64,000 bases of DNA from an uncultured Roseobacter sp. (GTDB taxonomy: Bacteria > Pseudomonadota > Alphaproteobacteria > Rhodobacterales > Rhodobacteraceae): the NCBI RefSeq assembly GCF_947493125.1, contig NZ_CANLQB010000004.1, positions 248,001 to 312,000 on the forward strand, given 5' to 3'. Positions 1-9,029 of the stretch are shown one piece after another. A program made the translations under genes and the position numbers. How positions within the stretch are numbered: position 1 is the first letter of the stretch; the number at the start of each line of letters is the position of its first letter. The notes beneath the pieces were generated by a model. The model saw nothing but the letters and a program-made list of their open reading frames with translations. It had not been told where the DNA came from and searched no databases.

Positions 1-1229
1 TGACCGACGAGGGCGCCCTCAAGGCGGAGGTGGGGCGTGGGACCTTTGTTGCCGTGCCGCGCCCGGTGCTCGTGGACACGGACCCGATTGAGATCGACGT
101 GATCCCTCATCGGAAGGAGGAGGATGGCGATCAGTACAACGTCAATCTGTTCTCACCGCATTTGCCATGTGTTGGTCAGGACAAGCTGGTCCGGCAATTG
201 ATGGCGCAGGTTGCGCAGAATCCACCCTCGGGCGTGATGCATTACCCCAGCCGCAGCGGTGCGCGTGCGGCACGGGAGGCTGTGGTTCACTGGCTGAAGG
301 GGACGCCGCTGGGGCCGTTGCGGGAGCGCGATGTGGTTCTGTGTCATGGAGGGCAGAATGGGATCATGTTGATACTGCAGTCCATCTTGGAAGGCCGCGC
401 ACCCACTGTATTGATCGAGGACTTGGCGTATCCGGGCTTTCGAAAGGCGGCGGAGCTGTTGCGCGCCGAGGTCGTTCCGGTCGCCATGGACGAGGATGGG
501 ATCATTCCCGAAGCGCTCGAGGCCGCAGCAAGGGCGCATGACGCGCAGGTTCTGTGCACATCTCCGGAGGTCCATAACCCGACCTGCGGGTTCAGCCCGA
601 TCGGACGGCGTGAGGCGATTGCCGAGATCGCCCGCAGATATGACTTCCAGATTGTCGAGGATGACTGCTATCGCATGGGCGTGAACCGCGCCCCGTCCTA
701 TCGCATGTTGGCGCCGGGGCGTGGCTGGTATGTGTCATCCATTGCCAAGACGATCACACCATCGCTTCGCTTTGGCTATGCGATCGCGCCTGAAGGGAAG
801 TCGTCTCTGCTGCGGCGGGCCGCGGAGCACAGCTTCTTTGGTATGGCGACGCCGCTGACGGATCTGTGCAGCGCGCTCTTGACCCATCCGGACATGGACG
901 CGCTGGCGGACGCCACCCACAAGGCCTTCAATACTTACGTCCAAAGCGCCGTGAATGTTCTGGGCGCCTATGATCTGGTCTGGCGGCCCGGTGTGCCCTT
1001 TTTATGGCTGCGGTTGCCGGTGGGATGGCGCGCCGGGGCGTTTTGCCAGGCAGCGGAAGCTCAAGGCGTCCAGATCCGCTCAGCCGAAGAATTCGTCTGC
1101 CGCGACGCCCGGGCGCCGCATGCTGTTCGCATGGCGGTCAACGCCGGTGTGTCGCTGAAGAGTTTCGAGGCGGCGATGCTGAGGTTGCGGGATCTTCTGG
1201 ACAGCCCGCCGGAGCAGTTGGGCGTCTGA
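1..1229 (+). CDS. MocR-type regulator, GntR HTH plus aminotransferase domain (5' end missing)
   Basis: The reading frame is open from the first bases of the window, so the true start lies outside it. The first residues visible (ending VGRGTFVA) match the tail of a GntR winged helix, where the wing normally ends in G-x-GTFV. The remaining ~390 residues form a class I/II aminotransferase fold; SSIAKTITPSLRFGY near base 735-775 holds the probable PLP-binding lysine. MocR proteins are PLP-responsive transcription factors, not usually enzymes, and often control nearby amino-acid or vitamin genes. Its natural target is probably upstream and not visible. An AT-rich palindrome lies just after the stop codon. 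Family assignment is firm; ligand and target are unknown. Confidence 0.88.
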   Translation, partial: TDEGALKAEVGRGTFVAVPRPVLVDTDPIEIDVIPHRKEEDGDQYNVNLFSPHLPCVGQDKLVRQLMAQVAQNPPSGVMHYPSRSGARAAREAVVHWLKGTPLGPLRERDVVLCHGGQNGIMLILQSILEGRAPTVLIEDLAYPGFRKAAELLRAEVVPVAMDEDGIIPEALEAAARAHDAQVLCTSPEVHNPTCGFSPIGRREAIAEIARRYDFQIVEDDCYRMGVNRAPSYRMLAPGRGWYVSSIAKTITPSLRFGYAIAPEGKSSLLRRAAEHSFFGMATPLTDLCSALLTHPDMDALADATHKAFNTYVQSAVNVLGAYDLVWRPGVPFLWLRLPVGWRAGAFCQAAEAQGVQIRSAEEFVCRDARAPHAVRMAVNAGVSLKSFEAAMLRLRDLLDSPPEQLGV

Positions 1230-1243
1230 TTTATTGGGGTAAA

Positions 1244-1259
1244 ATAATACCTGTATTAT
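1244..1259. repeat. AT-rich 16-bp palindrome
   Basis: ATAATAC and GTATTAT form a perfect 7-bp inverted repeat around a 2-bp centre (CT). It sits 15 bases after the MocR-type gene stop and about 40 bases upstream of the rplM promoter. It lacks the GC-rich stem and U-run of an intrinsic terminator, so it could be an operator or chance. Confidence 0.4.
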
Positions 1260-1299
1260 AACTTACTGTTTTTGGTTACTTTTATATGTATTCCGCTGC

Positions 1300-1327
1300 T
1301 TGACGCCGCTGTTTTGTCACGTATAAC
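1300..1327 (+). promoter_or_regulatory. sigma70-type promoter of rplM-rpsI
   Basis: The -35 box is TTGACG (1300-1305) and the -10 box TATAAC (1322-1327), with a 16-base spacer; each matches the consensus at five of six positions. Transcription would start near 1334, giving a leader of about 58 bases before rplM. This fits a strong housekeeping ribosomal-protein promoter. Confidence 0.7.
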
Positions 1328-1391
1328 CCCCCAATCGAATTCAGGCCGCAGCGCGACAGCGCGGGCTGCTCTCTCAAACGGGGAACCGTCC

Positions 1392-1853
1392 ATGAAAACC
1401 TTTTCTGCAACACCCGCAGATATCGACAAGAAGTGGATCCTGATTGACGCCGAGGGTGTCGTTCTGGGCCGCCTTGCGTCGATCGTGGCCATGCGTCTGC
1501 GTGGCAAGCACAAGCCATCGTTCACTCCGCATATGGATATGGGCGACAACGTAATCATCATCAACGCTGACAAGGTCCAGCTGACCGGCAAGAAGCGCGA
1601 AGAGAGCCATTACTGGCATACGGGCCACCCGGGTGGGATCAAGTCGCGCACCAAGGCGCAGATCCTCGAAGGCGCGCACCCTGAGCGGGTCGTGACCCTA
1701 GCGGTCAAGCGCATGCTGCCCGGCAACCGCCTGAGCCGCAAGCAAATGACCAACCTGCGCGTCTATGCAGGCGGCGATCACCCCCATGAGGCGCAAAGCC
1801 CCGAAGTTCTGGATGTGAAATCCATGAACAGCAAAAACACCCGGAGTGCATGA
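1392..1853 (+). CDS. rplM: 50S ribosomal protein L13
   Basis: This 153-residue protein is a large-subunit ribosomal protein that binds 23S rRNA early in assembly. The sequence [20 protein letters not shown] and the stretch around [20 protein letters not shown] are typical of bacterial L13, and the length is normal. An in-frame ATG-like extension begins at 1272 but would overlap the promoter at 1300-1327, so I take the ATG at 1392. It is the first gene of the conserved rplM-rpsI operon; its stop overlaps a possible ATG of rpsI. Confidence 0.97.
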   Translation: MKTFSATPADIDKKWILIDAEGVVLGRLASIVAMRLRGKHKPSFTPHMDMGDNVIIINADKVQLTGKKREESHYWHTGHPGGIKSRTKAQILEGAHPERVVTLAVKRMLPGNRLSRKQMTNLRVYAGGDHPHEAQSPEVLDVKSMNSKNTRSA

Positions 1854-1855
1854 GC

Positions 1856-2344
1856 ATGGCTGAAGAAATCAATACATTGGAAGAGCTTGGCCAAGCTGCT
1901 GGTCTTGAGGCAGCTCCCGAAGTGGTGGAAACGCCCCGCGAGCCGGTCCGTGACGACCTCGGCCGGTCCTACGCCACAGGCAAGCGGAAAGACGCGGTCG
2001 CCCGCGTCTGGATCAAACCGGGCTCCGGCAAGGTGACCGTGAACGGCAAGCCGCAGAACGATTACTTTGCGCGCCCCGTGCTGCAGATGATCCTGGCACA
2101 ACCGTTTTCGGTGTCTGGCACGGAAGGTCAGTTTGACGTGGTTGCCACTGTGAAAGGCGGCGGTCTCTCCGGCCAGGCCGGTGCGGTCAAGCATGGCATC
2201 TCCAAAGCGCTGCAGCTGTATGACCCGTCCTTGCGCGGCGCGCTGAAGGCCGCAGGCTTCCTGACCCGCGACAGCCGTGTGGTCGAGCGCAAGAAATACG
2301 GCAAGGCCAAGGCGCGGAAGAGCTTCCAGTTCTCCAAGCGCTAA
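1856..2344 (+). CDS. rpsI: 30S ribosomal protein S9
   Basis: S9 is a small-subunit protein whose C-terminal tail reaches the P-site tRNA. The conserved GRRK-type core ([15 protein letters not shown]), the loop [16 protein letters not shown] and the basic end [11 protein letters not shown] are all present. The N-terminal ~35 acidic residues are an extension common in alphaproteobacteria. I prefer the ATG at 1856 because GGAG at 1843-1846 is then nine bases away; an ATG at 1850 overlapping the rplM stop is the alternative. It is co-transcribed with rplM and followed by a terminator. Confidence 0.96.
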   Translation: MAEEINTLEELGQAAGLEAAPEVVETPREPVRDDLGRSYATGKRKDAVARVWIKPGSGKVTVNGKPQNDYFARPVLQMILAQPFSVSGTEGQFDVVATVKGGGLSGQAGAVKHGISKALQLYDPSLRGALKAAGFLTRDSRVVERKKYGKAKARKSFQFSKR

Positions 2345-2360
2345 AACTCTACGATATCCC

Positions 2361-2397
2361 AAAGGGCTGCCCACCGAGGCAGCCCTTTGTATTTTTG
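2361..2397 (+). terminator. intrinsic terminator of rplM-rpsI
   Basis: AAAGGGCTGC (2361-2370) pairs perfectly with GCAGCCCTTT (2379-2388) across an 8-base loop and is followed by a T-rich run (GTATTTTTG). It begins 16 bases after the rpsI stop. Confidence 0.9.
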
Positions 2398-2553
2398 ATC
2401 TCCGCGTTCTGCATTTCTTGAGTGGCCGGGCGATCAAACCTCGCCAGAACGGCGTTCATTCCGCAACAGAGCAGTGTTTTGACGGATCGGGGGCTTCGCG
2501 CTGCCGGAATTCTCGGCTACGGTCCTCAAAGCCTGACACAGAGGGAGATCGTC

Positions 2554-3585
2554 ATGGTGCTCAGAACCTTCGTGGCGTTTGACAGCGAGAATCTCGTCGT
2601 CACGTCCAGCAGCAATACGGGCCTCATTGGCAATCCGATCATCAACAACTCCAGCACCCCGAACGGGACGATCTTTCAGTTCAGCGCCGGAAGCGGCGAG
2701 GCGATCACGCTGAACGATACCGGGGGCAACCGGAACGTCTTCGAAGATGATCGTCCCAACCAGCATCGTATCGTGGATGGCAAGGGGCTGGTTGCAGACG
2801 GGACGCGGGTCGAATCCGAGTCCATCATCAGGCTGCGTCAACTGGACGACGACGGGGACCCCACAGGCCCTGTCATTACGCTCAATGTCTACTCGCAGAA
2901 CGGAAACACGAGCGATATCTGGGGCTATTCCACCACGAGTTTGCTCCAAGATGGCGCGTCCTACGTCAAGGTCAGCGGCAGTAACAACGGCTCGTCCGCT
3001 TACAACACCTTCGTGCCATGTTTCGCGGAAGGAACGCAGATCGAGACCGCCGATGGCAGCGTGGCGGTTGAGGATATCGAGGCTGGCCTGGAGATCTGGA
3101 CGAAGGACACGGGCCCACAACCGGTCCGCTGGGCGTCGAGCACCACAGTGGAGGGGCAGGGGGACTACGCCCCGGTGGTGATCGAACCTGGGGTGTTCGG
3201 CAACCACAGCGCGCTTGTTGTGTCGCAGCAGCATCGCATGTGGGTCGAGACACCAATGGCGGAGCTGCTCTTTGGCAGGTCGGAAGTCCTGATCGCTGCC
3301 AAGCATCTGATCGGCCTGCCGGGCGTCAGCCTGCAGCCGCGGGATCGCGTCTGCTATACACATTTCATGTTCGACAACCATCAGATCGTGCGAGCCAATG
3401 GGGCGCTGACCGAGAGCTTTTTCTACGCAGAGGTATCCATCGGTTCGCTGGAAAGCGCCCAACGGGCGGAACTGGAAGCCTTGTTTCCCACCTTGCCGAG
3501 GGTGTTTGAGCAATTCGGCGCAACGGCCACGATGACGCTGAATCGCCGCGAGGCGGAGGCGTTGCGTCCCTACCTTGCCGCCTGA
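2554..3585 (+). CDS. Hint (hedgehog/intein) domain protein
   Basis: This 343-residue protein has an N-terminal region of about 155 residues that I do not recognise (rich in Asn, Thr, Ser and Gly), followed by a Hint domain starting at VPCFAEGTQIET with the potential nucleophile Cys156. The stretch VSQQHRMWVETPMAELLFG, with its conserved His, is typical of the bacterial Hint_2 family. Hint domains can cleave or rearrange the peptide bond before the first Cys; in bacteria they often sit on secreted or surface proteins. No signal peptide is visible. The ATG at 2554 follows GAGGGAGATC; an in-frame start at 2422 lacks support. It stands alone between rpsI and a convergent tetR gene. Confidence 0.85.
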   Translation: MVLRTFVAFDSENLVVTSSSNTGLIGNPIINNSSTPNGTIFQFSAGSGEAITLNDTGGNRNVFEDDRPNQHRIVDGKGLVADGTRVESESIIRLRQLDDDGDPTGPVITLNVYSQNGNTSDIWGYSTTSLLQDGASYVKVSGSNNGSSAYNTFVPCFAEGTQIETADGSVAVEDIEAGLEIWTKDTGPQPVRWASSTTVEGQGDYAPVVIEPGVFGNHSALVVSQQHRMWVETPMAELLFGRSEVLIAAKHLIGLPGVSLQPRDRVCYTHFMFDNHQIVRANGALTESFFYAEVSIGSLESAQRAELEALFPTLPRVFEQFGATATMTLNRREAEALRPYLAA

Positions 3586-3594
3586 GGTTGGCCT

Positions 3595-4212
3595 CTAATC
3601 GTCGGGGCTGATCAGCCCCAGGCCGCGCAGGTAGATCCCAAGACCCGATTCCAGTAGATCATCGGCCGGAAAGGGGGACGCACGCCCCGGTGAGTTTCGG
3701 GCGAACAACTCCACAACGCCGTGACTGAGCGCCCAGATGTGGGCTGAAAACATCGACGCGGGCGGCCGCTTGTCTTCAGGAATATGTTGGCTGAGATCGG
3801 TCGCGGCCTTCTCGAGGACATCATTGGCGCGTGTGGCCGCTGCCGCCAGCTCTGGCGTTCGGTTGACGGAGATGCCGCTTTCGAACATCGCGATGTAATG
3901 GCCGGGATACTTGCGGGCGAAGGCCAGATACGCGCGACCGGTCGCGGAAAAAGCGGCCAGGGCAGATGGCTGGCCCTTGTCGTAGGCATATTGCATGAGA
4001 TCTCCGAAAATCTCGTATCCCTGCAGGGCCGCCTCGGCGATGAGGTCCTCGCGCCCTTCAAAGTGCCGATAGACGGCGGCCGGGGTCACGCCGGCTTGTT
4101 TCGCCGCTTCCGACAGGGTGAAGCCCATCGGGCCACGTTCCTCAATCAGCTGCAGGGCGGCCTCGATGAGGGCCTGCCGGAGATTGCCGTGATGGTAGCC
4201 GCGCTTAGGCAT
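3595..4212 (-). CDS. TetR/AcrR family transcriptional regulator
   Basis: The protein has 205 residues. An N-terminal helix-turn-helix lies at about residues 25-50 ([20 protein letters not shown]), preceded by the typical [20 protein letters not shown] helix. The YHHGNLR opening and the C-terminal region resemble the WHG-type TetR subfamily (TetR_C_13). The ligand is unknown. Its start overlaps the 3' end of ppk2 by 8 bases, so the two are translated from one transcript. TetR regulators often control neighbours, so ppk2 or the gene set upstream of it is a possible target; this is inference. Confidence 0.9.
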   Translation of the reverse strand: MPKRGYHHGNLRQALIEAALQLIEERGPMGFTLSEAAKQAGVTPAAVYRHFEGREDLIAEAALQGYEIFGDLMQYAYDKGQPSALAAFSATGRAYLAFARKYPGHYIAMFESGISVNRTPELAAAATRANDVLEKAATDLSQHIPEDKRPPASMFSAHIWALSHGVVELFARNSPGRASPFPADDLLESGLGIYLRGLGLISPDD

Positions 4213-5074
4213 CCCAGATATCCGGTCCGCCGCAGATGGACGTGTCTATCTTGCCGATGGCCGTGGTATCCTTGCGCGCGTAGTCGAGCCCGTGCAGGAC
4301 GGTTCGAATGGCGGCGAGGCGGGCGCGGCGCTTGTCATCGGAGCGCACGATGGTCCAGGGGGTTACATCGGTGTGGCTCTTGGTCAAAGTCTCATGGATC
4401 GCGTCGGTGTAGGCGTCCCAGCGCTTGAGGCCTTCAACATCAATCCAGCTGAGCTTCCATTGCTTGAGCGGGTCTCGCTCGCGGGCGAGCAGGCGGCGCA
4501 GTTGCTCCGCGCGTCCGACGTTCATCCAGAACTTGAAGAGAAGCACACCGTCATCCACCAGCATCTCCTCGAAGGGATTGACCTGACGGAAGAACTCGCT
4601 GCGCTGGCTGTCTGTGCAGAACTCAAAGACCTTCTCGACAACACCCCGATTGTACCAGCTGCGGTCAAAAAAGACGATTTCGCTTTTGGTCGGCAGCTGG
4701 CTCGCATACCTCTGAAAATACCACTGACCGGCCTCCGCATCGGTCGGTTTGGACAGAGCGACGATCCGCGCGCCACGAGGATTGAGGTTGGCCCGGAACC
4801 GCTTGATTGTGCCACCTTTTCCCGCGCCATCACGCCCTTCAAACACCATGACAACGCGCGCCCCGCTCTCCCGAACCCAAGCCTGCATCTTCACCAGCTC
4901 GATCTGCAAAGCCTCCAGCGCGGTCTCATACGGTTTGCGAGCGAGCCGGTCCGCGTGGGGGTAGCTGGGGGAGAGAACATCGCCTTTTTCTGCGCCCTGG
5001 ATGGCATCGCGGATCGGCTGCGGTGCGTCGGTTTCGAAAAAGCTGCTGATTGCGCCGTCGAATGGCAGATTCAT
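4205..5074 (-). CDS. ppk2: polyphosphate kinase 2 (PPK2 family)
   Basis: PPK2 enzymes transfer phosphate between polyphosphate and nucleotides, usually making GTP or ATP from the diphosphate. The Walker A loop [15 protein letters not shown] lies at residues 79-93 and the Walker B/lid region includes [18 protein letters not shown]. The length (289 residues) suits a single-domain class I enzyme. The frame stays open far upstream but that part is antisense shadow of the hydrolase gene; the ATG at 5074 is preceded by GGAGGG in the correct place. It is followed by an overlapping tetR gene. Nucleotide preference cannot be read from the sequence. Confidence 0.94.
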   Translation of the reverse strand: MNLPFDGAISSFFETDAPQPIRDAIQGAEKGDVLSPSYPHADRLARKPYETALEALQIELVKMQAWVRESGARVVMVFEGRDGAGKGGTIKRFRANLNPRGARIVALSKPTDAEAGQWYFQRYASQLPTKSEIVFFDRSWYNRGVVEKVFEFCTDSQRSEFFRQVNPFEEMLVDDGVLLFKFWMNVGRAEQLRRLLARERDPLKQWKLSWIDVEGLKRWDAYTDAIHETLTKSHTDVTPWTIVRSDDKRRARLAAIRTVLHGLDYARKDTTAIGKIDTSICGGPDIWDA

Positions 5075-5123
5075 GAGCCCTCCAGGGCAGTGTTTCTGCA
5101 GCCAATATGGGATGTTAAAGGGC

Positions 5124-6116
5124 TTAACGCAAACCCGCCCGGGCCGCGGCGCGGTCAATCGCGGCTTCGACGTCATCGGGAACGACGTGTTGTGGCATAT
5201 GGCCCACACCGTCGAGCCGCGTGAGCACGGCACCCGGGATTTGCCGAGCAAGCGGCTCACTGTGGATGCGCATCGGCACGATCTCATCCGCAGTGCCGTG
5301 CAGGATTTCGAAAGGCATTCGGAGACTTGGATAGCGCTGCGACATCTCCACCACATGCGGGCGCAAGCCGTTGATCTGCTCGGCGTTCGCGCGAAAGGTC
5401 TTTCTGCGCAACGTAAGATCCGCGCCGATATGCTCCAGATACCCCTCTGGCATAGTCTGAGGGGCGAAAATCGCCTCCACATTGCTGCGCACAAGAGGAT
5501 CGGGCGCAAAGGCTGCGACGAGCGGCGGCACCATAAGATGGCCCAGAGCGGTGTCCATGATGCGGTACTGCCAGTCGAGCTCCCCGGGCCAGGGTTGTGA
5601 AACCCCCGCGACCATGACGACAGCAGCGGTGTCTTCGGGGCGGGAGAGAGCCCAGGCCATGGCCACCGCACCACCGAAGGAGTGCCCGAGGACAATGGGG
5701 TTCTCGACATCCAGCGCATCCGCGGCCACTTGCAGCATCGCGGCCTGCTCGGCGGGTGATTCCGCGGCACGGTTCAGGAGGCCCTGCACATCGTCCGATG
5801 CGCGGTCGGTCCATCCCAAGCCGGGCCGGTCCAGCAGCACGACCCGGTAGCGATCTTTCAACCGATGCGCGAGATCGAAGGTGAACTCCCGCAAACTGCC
5901 GGAGGCGCCGTGGATCAGGATCAGATCGGGCCCGTCCCCCATCACCTCGGCGTGGATCTGGCGGGAGCGGTGGGAGATGAGTTGGCCGGATGGCGGATAG
6001 GTTTCGGCGACGCGCGCCTCGCGTGCTGCTGCGCGCCACTGAACCACCGCGACGAGCGCCAAGGCGATCAGCAGCGCAAAGACCACGGCCCTACTGCCCG
6101 ATCGCATTAATATCAT
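5124..6116 (-). CDS. alpha/beta hydrolase, membrane-anchored
   Basis: A hydrophobic N-terminal segment (about residues 9-26, [18 protein letters not shown]) is a signal anchor. The hydrolase fold follows: the oxyanion-hole motif HGASG at 69-73, the nucleophile elbow GHSFGG with Ser146, an acidic residue in [10 protein letters not shown] and the catalytic His in GVGHMPQH. Total length is 330 residues. The start at 6116 lies inside the end of metA (26-base overlap); ATG at 6107 is an alternative. The overlap suggests translational coupling to metA, but the hydrolase need not act in methionine synthesis. Substrate unknown; esters or lactones are typical for the family. Confidence 0.85.
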   Translation of the reverse strand: MILMRSGSRAVVFALLIALALVAVVQWRAAAREARVAETYPPSGQLISHRSRQIHAEVMGDGPDLILIHGASGSLREFTFDLAHRLKDRYRVVLLDRPGLGWTDRASDDVQGLLNRAAESPAEQAAMLQVAADALDVENPIVLGHSFGGAVAMAWALSRPEDTAAVVMVAGVSQPWPGELDWQYRIMDTALGHLMVPPLVAAFAPDPLVRSNVEAIFAPQTMPEGYLEHIGADLTLRRKTFRANAEQINGLRPHVVEMSQRYPSLRMPFEILHGTADEIVPMRIHSEPLARQIPGAVLTRLDGVGHMPQHVVPDDVEAAIDRAAARAGLR

Positions 6117-7008
6117 ACGGCGTATCCTGATACACCTCCGTGAGCCAGTTGCCATAGAGCAGGTGCGCGTGGCTGCGCCAGCGGTTGAGCGGCACTTGGG
6201 TTGGGTCGTTGTCGGGATAGTAGTTCAGGGGCACATTGATCGGCGTGTTGCTTGCGACATCCCTGTCGTACTCCTGTTTGAGCGTATCACTGTCGTATTC
6301 GAAGTGATTGAAGATGTAGAGCGCACGGCGGCCGCTGTCCTCCACCAGGCAGGGGCCGGTTTCAGGGCTGCCCAGAAGAGTTGTCAGCCCATCGACCGCG
6401 TCGATTTCGTATTGCCGCATCTCCGTCCAGCGGGAGACGGGGATCACGCAGTCGTCCGAGAACCCGCGCAGATAGGGTGACCCAGGCGCCATGTTGCGAT
6501 GCCGGAAGCAGCCGAACAGCTTGGCGTCCAGCATGTGTTTCCGCACACCGTGGAAATGGTTGATCATCGCCATGCCGCCCCAGCAGACGCCGAACGTCGA
6601 CTGCACATTTGTCTGGGTCCAGTCCATCACTTCGCGCAGCTCATCCCAATAAGTCACTTCCGCGAAGGGAAGATGCTCGATTGGGGCTCCGGTGATGATC
6701 AGACCGTCGAACTTTTCATGCTTCACCTCCTGGAAAGGGCGATAAAAGCTTTCCATATGCGCGGCGGCCGTGTTTTTGGTTTGATGTTCGGACATCCGGA
6801 TCAGGCTCAACTCGATCTGTAGCGGCGTGGCACCGATCAGCCGAGCGAACTGGTTTTCGGTCTGGATCTTCTTTGGCATCAGGTTCAGCAAGCCGATCCT
6901 GAGCGGGCGGATGTCCTGCCGCGCAGCCTGGTCTTCGTCCATCACCATCACACCTTCGCGCGTCAGCACGTCATAGGCGGGCAGGTTGGCAGGGATCTTG
7001 ATGGGCAT
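6091..7008 (-). CDS. metA: homoserine O-acyltransferase (MetA), predicted acetyl-CoA type
   Basis: MetA activates homoserine for methionine synthesis. The 305-residue protein has the catalytic Cys142 in [17 protein letters not shown] and the downstream HFEYDSDT with the conserved His and Glu. In this family residue 111 is known to set acyl-CoA choice: Gly in the succinyl-using E. coli enzyme, Glu in acetyl-using enzymes. Here the motif TGAPIEHL places Glu at position 111, so acetyl-CoA is predicted. The start ATG at 7008 follows the normal MPIKIP opening. I looked for a SAM riboswitch in the 90-base gap upstream and did not recognise one. Confidence 0.95.
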   Translation of the reverse strand: MPIKIPANLPAYDVLTREGVMVMDEDQAARQDIRPLRIGLLNLMPKKIQTENQFARLIGATPLQIELSLIRMSEHQTKNTAAAHMESFYRPFQEVKHEKFDGLIITGAPIEHLPFAEVTYWDELREVMDWTQTNVQSTFGVCWGGMAMINHFHGVRKHMLDAKLFGCFRHRNMAPGSPYLRGFSDDCVIPVSRWTEMRQYEIDAVDGLTTLLGSPETGPCLVEDSGRRALYIFNHFEYDSDTLKQEYDRDVASNTPINVPLNYYPDNDPTQVPLNRWRSHAHLLYGNWLTEVYQDTPYDINAIGQ

Positions 7009-7098
7009 GGGTCTTTTCCGGCGTCTGAACAGAGCAGTCAGATAGCCTCTCGGCTGAGGTGTCTCAAGGGGCGGACGCTCACAGCTCGGTGACGCATC

Positions 7099-7947
7099 TT
7101 ACAAGCGGCTCGCGATCAGGTCGTTGAAATCCTCGGGACTGCGAAGGGCGGCCACTTCATCCGCTGTCACCGTCACCCCCCAACGCGCCATTGCCTCATA
7201 GCGCGGCTGGCGGTGGGCGAGCGCCCGGGCATAGGTGAAGCGGACAAAAGCATCCGGATCAACGTCGTCTTCTTGCAGATTGGTTTCATTGAGATAGTCT
7301 TCCCAAATCCGCGTCAGGAACGCAGGTTGATAGGCCATGGGTTTCGGTGCCCGATCAAACCGACTGATCAGCTCTTGTGTATGCGCCTCATCGCCCTTGA
7401 TCCAGATCAGCAGGCAATGCTGAGCCAGCTCGGAGAGGATTGGATCAGCGTCATCCGCCGGGTCGACCCACTCGCAAATCGAGCCGCCGGTATCGCAGAT
7501 GAAATGCGGATATCCGTAGAGCGCTTCGGCGCGCTTGGCAAAGTGCACCGTGTCGTGGAGGGCGGCGATCTCTGCCTGTCGAAACTGCTCTTGTCGCTGC
7601 CGGTAGGTGGCTATGGGCAGTCCACCCTGCGCCGGATTTCCGGGCTTGCCGAGATAGGTCGCCACCGGCGCCAGGTTTTCGAAGGTGATGTTGGAGCCAA
7701 TGTAGATGCTGTCGCTCATCAGCAATTCGCGCAGGAAGGGCACTTTCATCGCTTCGGCCTTAGCGTTGTCCGCGATGTATTCGCCCATGTATCTGGTGCC
7801 GATGCGGTAGTCGATGGAATAGTGGAACCACTGGCCGCTGCTCCGCAGCAGGTTCGACATATGGGTCTTTCCCAGACCGGACATGCCATAGACCAGCACG
7901 GATTTGCGCGAGGCAGCGCGCCAGTCGGCGGCGGAGGAGTAGAGCAT
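7099..7947 (-). CDS. P-loop ATPase/kinase-like protein of unknown function
   Basis: The protein (282 residues from the ATG) opens with a P-loop, YGMSGLGKTHMSNLL (residues 20-34), followed by a conserved region with RIGTRYMGEYI and, later, HFICDTGGSICEWVDP, which could be a Walker B or substrate motif. I recall homologous proteins in Rhodobacteraceae annotated only as ATPase, with the same gene context near methionine genes. No membrane segment is seen, so it is likely cytosolic. A GTG at 7995 would add 16 residues; the ATG at 7947 is chosen by homologue memory. It reads in the same direction as metA with a 90-base gap. Confidence 0.75.
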   Translation of the reverse strand: MLYSSAADWRAASRKSVLVYGMSGLGKTHMSNLLRSSGQWFHYSIDYRIGTRYMGEYIADNAKAEAMKVPFLRELLMSDSIYIGSNITFENLAPVATYLGKPGNPAQGGLPIATYRQRQEQFRQAEIAALHDTVHFAKRAEALYGYPHFICDTGGSICEWVDPADDADPILSELAQHCLLIWIKGDEAHTQELISRFDRAPKPMAYQPAFLTRIWEDYLNETNLQEDDVDPDAFVRFTYARALAHRQPRYEAMARWGVTVTADEVAALRSPEDFNDLIASRL

Positions 7948-8008
7948 GAGGCGCGTCCTGACGGCTGAGTTGGGCTTCAGTCCTAGCGGCCTCACCTCAC
8001 AGGGTCAA

Positions 8009-8923
8009 TCACGCCGCCACCTTTCGCCGACGCCGCAAAATGCGCCCATCCAGTATGATCAGCCCCGCAGCGAGAATGACAAAGCCGAGATAGGCGTTGG
8101 GGTTGAGCGTTTCGTCCCGGAAAAGAGCCCCCAGAAGGATTGCCACGGGAGCGATCAGGAGGGTCACGAGCAGAAGGTTTCCGCTGCCCGCGCGGGCGAG
8201 CACGTAGTAGTAGAGCAAGTAAGCGCCAGCAGTCGCGACCACTGCATAATACCCGATGGCGGTAAGGGTCGCGAGGGCCAGATCAAATTGCATCGGGCCC
8301 TCGAAGATCAGCGCCAGTGGCAGTGTCACGATGGTCGATCCCGTGAGCATGCCTGCTGCCGCGACCTGGGGGGATAAGCCTGCGAGCGTCTTGCGGCCCC
8401 AAACTCCGGCGAGAGCGTAGGACACGGTCCCCGCCAGAATTGCAAGCTGTGCGAGGGAGCGGACATCGAAGTCGCGCATGTTGTCCAGGCCGATTGCGGT
8501 TGCAACGCCCAAGAAGCCAAGCCCCACGCCCACGACCTTCCGTACGCTCAGACGTTCGTCCGCAAAGAAGACAGCAGCGGCAATGACCCCGAAGACGGCC
8601 GTCGCGGCATTGAGGATCGAGGTGAGCCCGGTTTCGACGTAGAGTTGGCCCCAGGCCATGAGCCCGAATGGGATGGCATTGTTGAGCAGGCCCATGACCA
8701 GAAACGCGCCCCAGGTTGCCGGATCTTGAGGCACGGGCAAGCGCATGGCCCAGACCACGGCCCAAAGCACCAGCATGGCCCAGAGGGTCCGGTGTGCGAC
8801 CACCGTCAGTGGACCGATCTCGTCAAGAGCCACGCGGATTGACAGAAAGGAGCCGCCCCAGATCAGGGCCAGCAGCAGAAGCGCGCTCCATGCTTTCGGT
8901 GAGAGAGACATCTGATCGGTCAT
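8009..8923 (-). CDS. EamA/DMT family transporter
   Basis: This 304-residue integral membrane protein has about ten hydrophobic segments arranged as two EamA repeats, which is the hallmark of drug/metabolite exporters. The first repeat includes LLALIWGGSFLSIRVALDEI, a typical start. The substrate is unknown; members export amino acids, nucleobases or organic cations. It reads away from the FadL-type gene behind it and ends 61 bases before the P-loop gene. Confidence 0.93.
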   Translation of the reverse strand: MTDQMSLSPKAWSALLLLALIWGGSFLSIRVALDEIGPLTVVAHRTLWAMLVLWAVVWAMRLPVPQDPATWGAFLVMGLLNNAIPFGLMAWGQLYVETGLTSILNAATAVFGVIAAAVFFADERLSVRKVVGVGLGFLGVATAIGLDNMRDFDVRSLAQLAILAGTVSYALAGVWGRKTLAGLSPQVAAAGMLTGSTIVTLPLALIFEGPMQFDLALATLTAIGYYAVVATAGAYLLYYYVLARAGSGNLLLVTLLIAPVAILLGALFRDETLNPNAYLGFVILAAGLIILDGRILRRRRKVAA

Positions 8924-8971
8924 TGCCGGACCTTAGGCGGGCGGGATCACGTGAGCCACCCGGATCATGCG

Positions 8972-9007
8972 CGAAAGCCCCGCAGAGATGTCTCCACGGG
9001 GCTTTCG
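8972..9007 (-). terminator. hairpin terminator downstream of the FadL-type gene
   Basis: CGAAAGCCCCG (8972-8982) and CGGGGCTTTCG (8997-9007) form a perfect 11-bp stem; the loop can add a short AGA/TCT pairing. The GC core flanked by AAA/TTT is the usual form, though no long U-run follows on either strand. Confidence 0.65.
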
Positions 9008-9029
9008 TGTGTGTTCGGAAGTCTAGAGA

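Noticed and set aside
153-541. Frames on both strands within the MocR-type gene
   Set aside because: They are composition shadows; the plus-strand frame 3 product has clear family motifs.
5124-5770. N-terminal half of the 521-residue ppk2 frame
   Set aside because: It lies antisense-free but out of frame within the hydrolase gene; the sequence is Ser/Arg-rich and non-family. The ribosome site at 5074 marks the true start.
7009-7098. SAM riboswitch upstream of metA
   Set aside because: The 90-base gap is GC-rich and shows only short complementary stretches. I could not match SAM-II or SAM/SAH consensus elements, so I do not call one.
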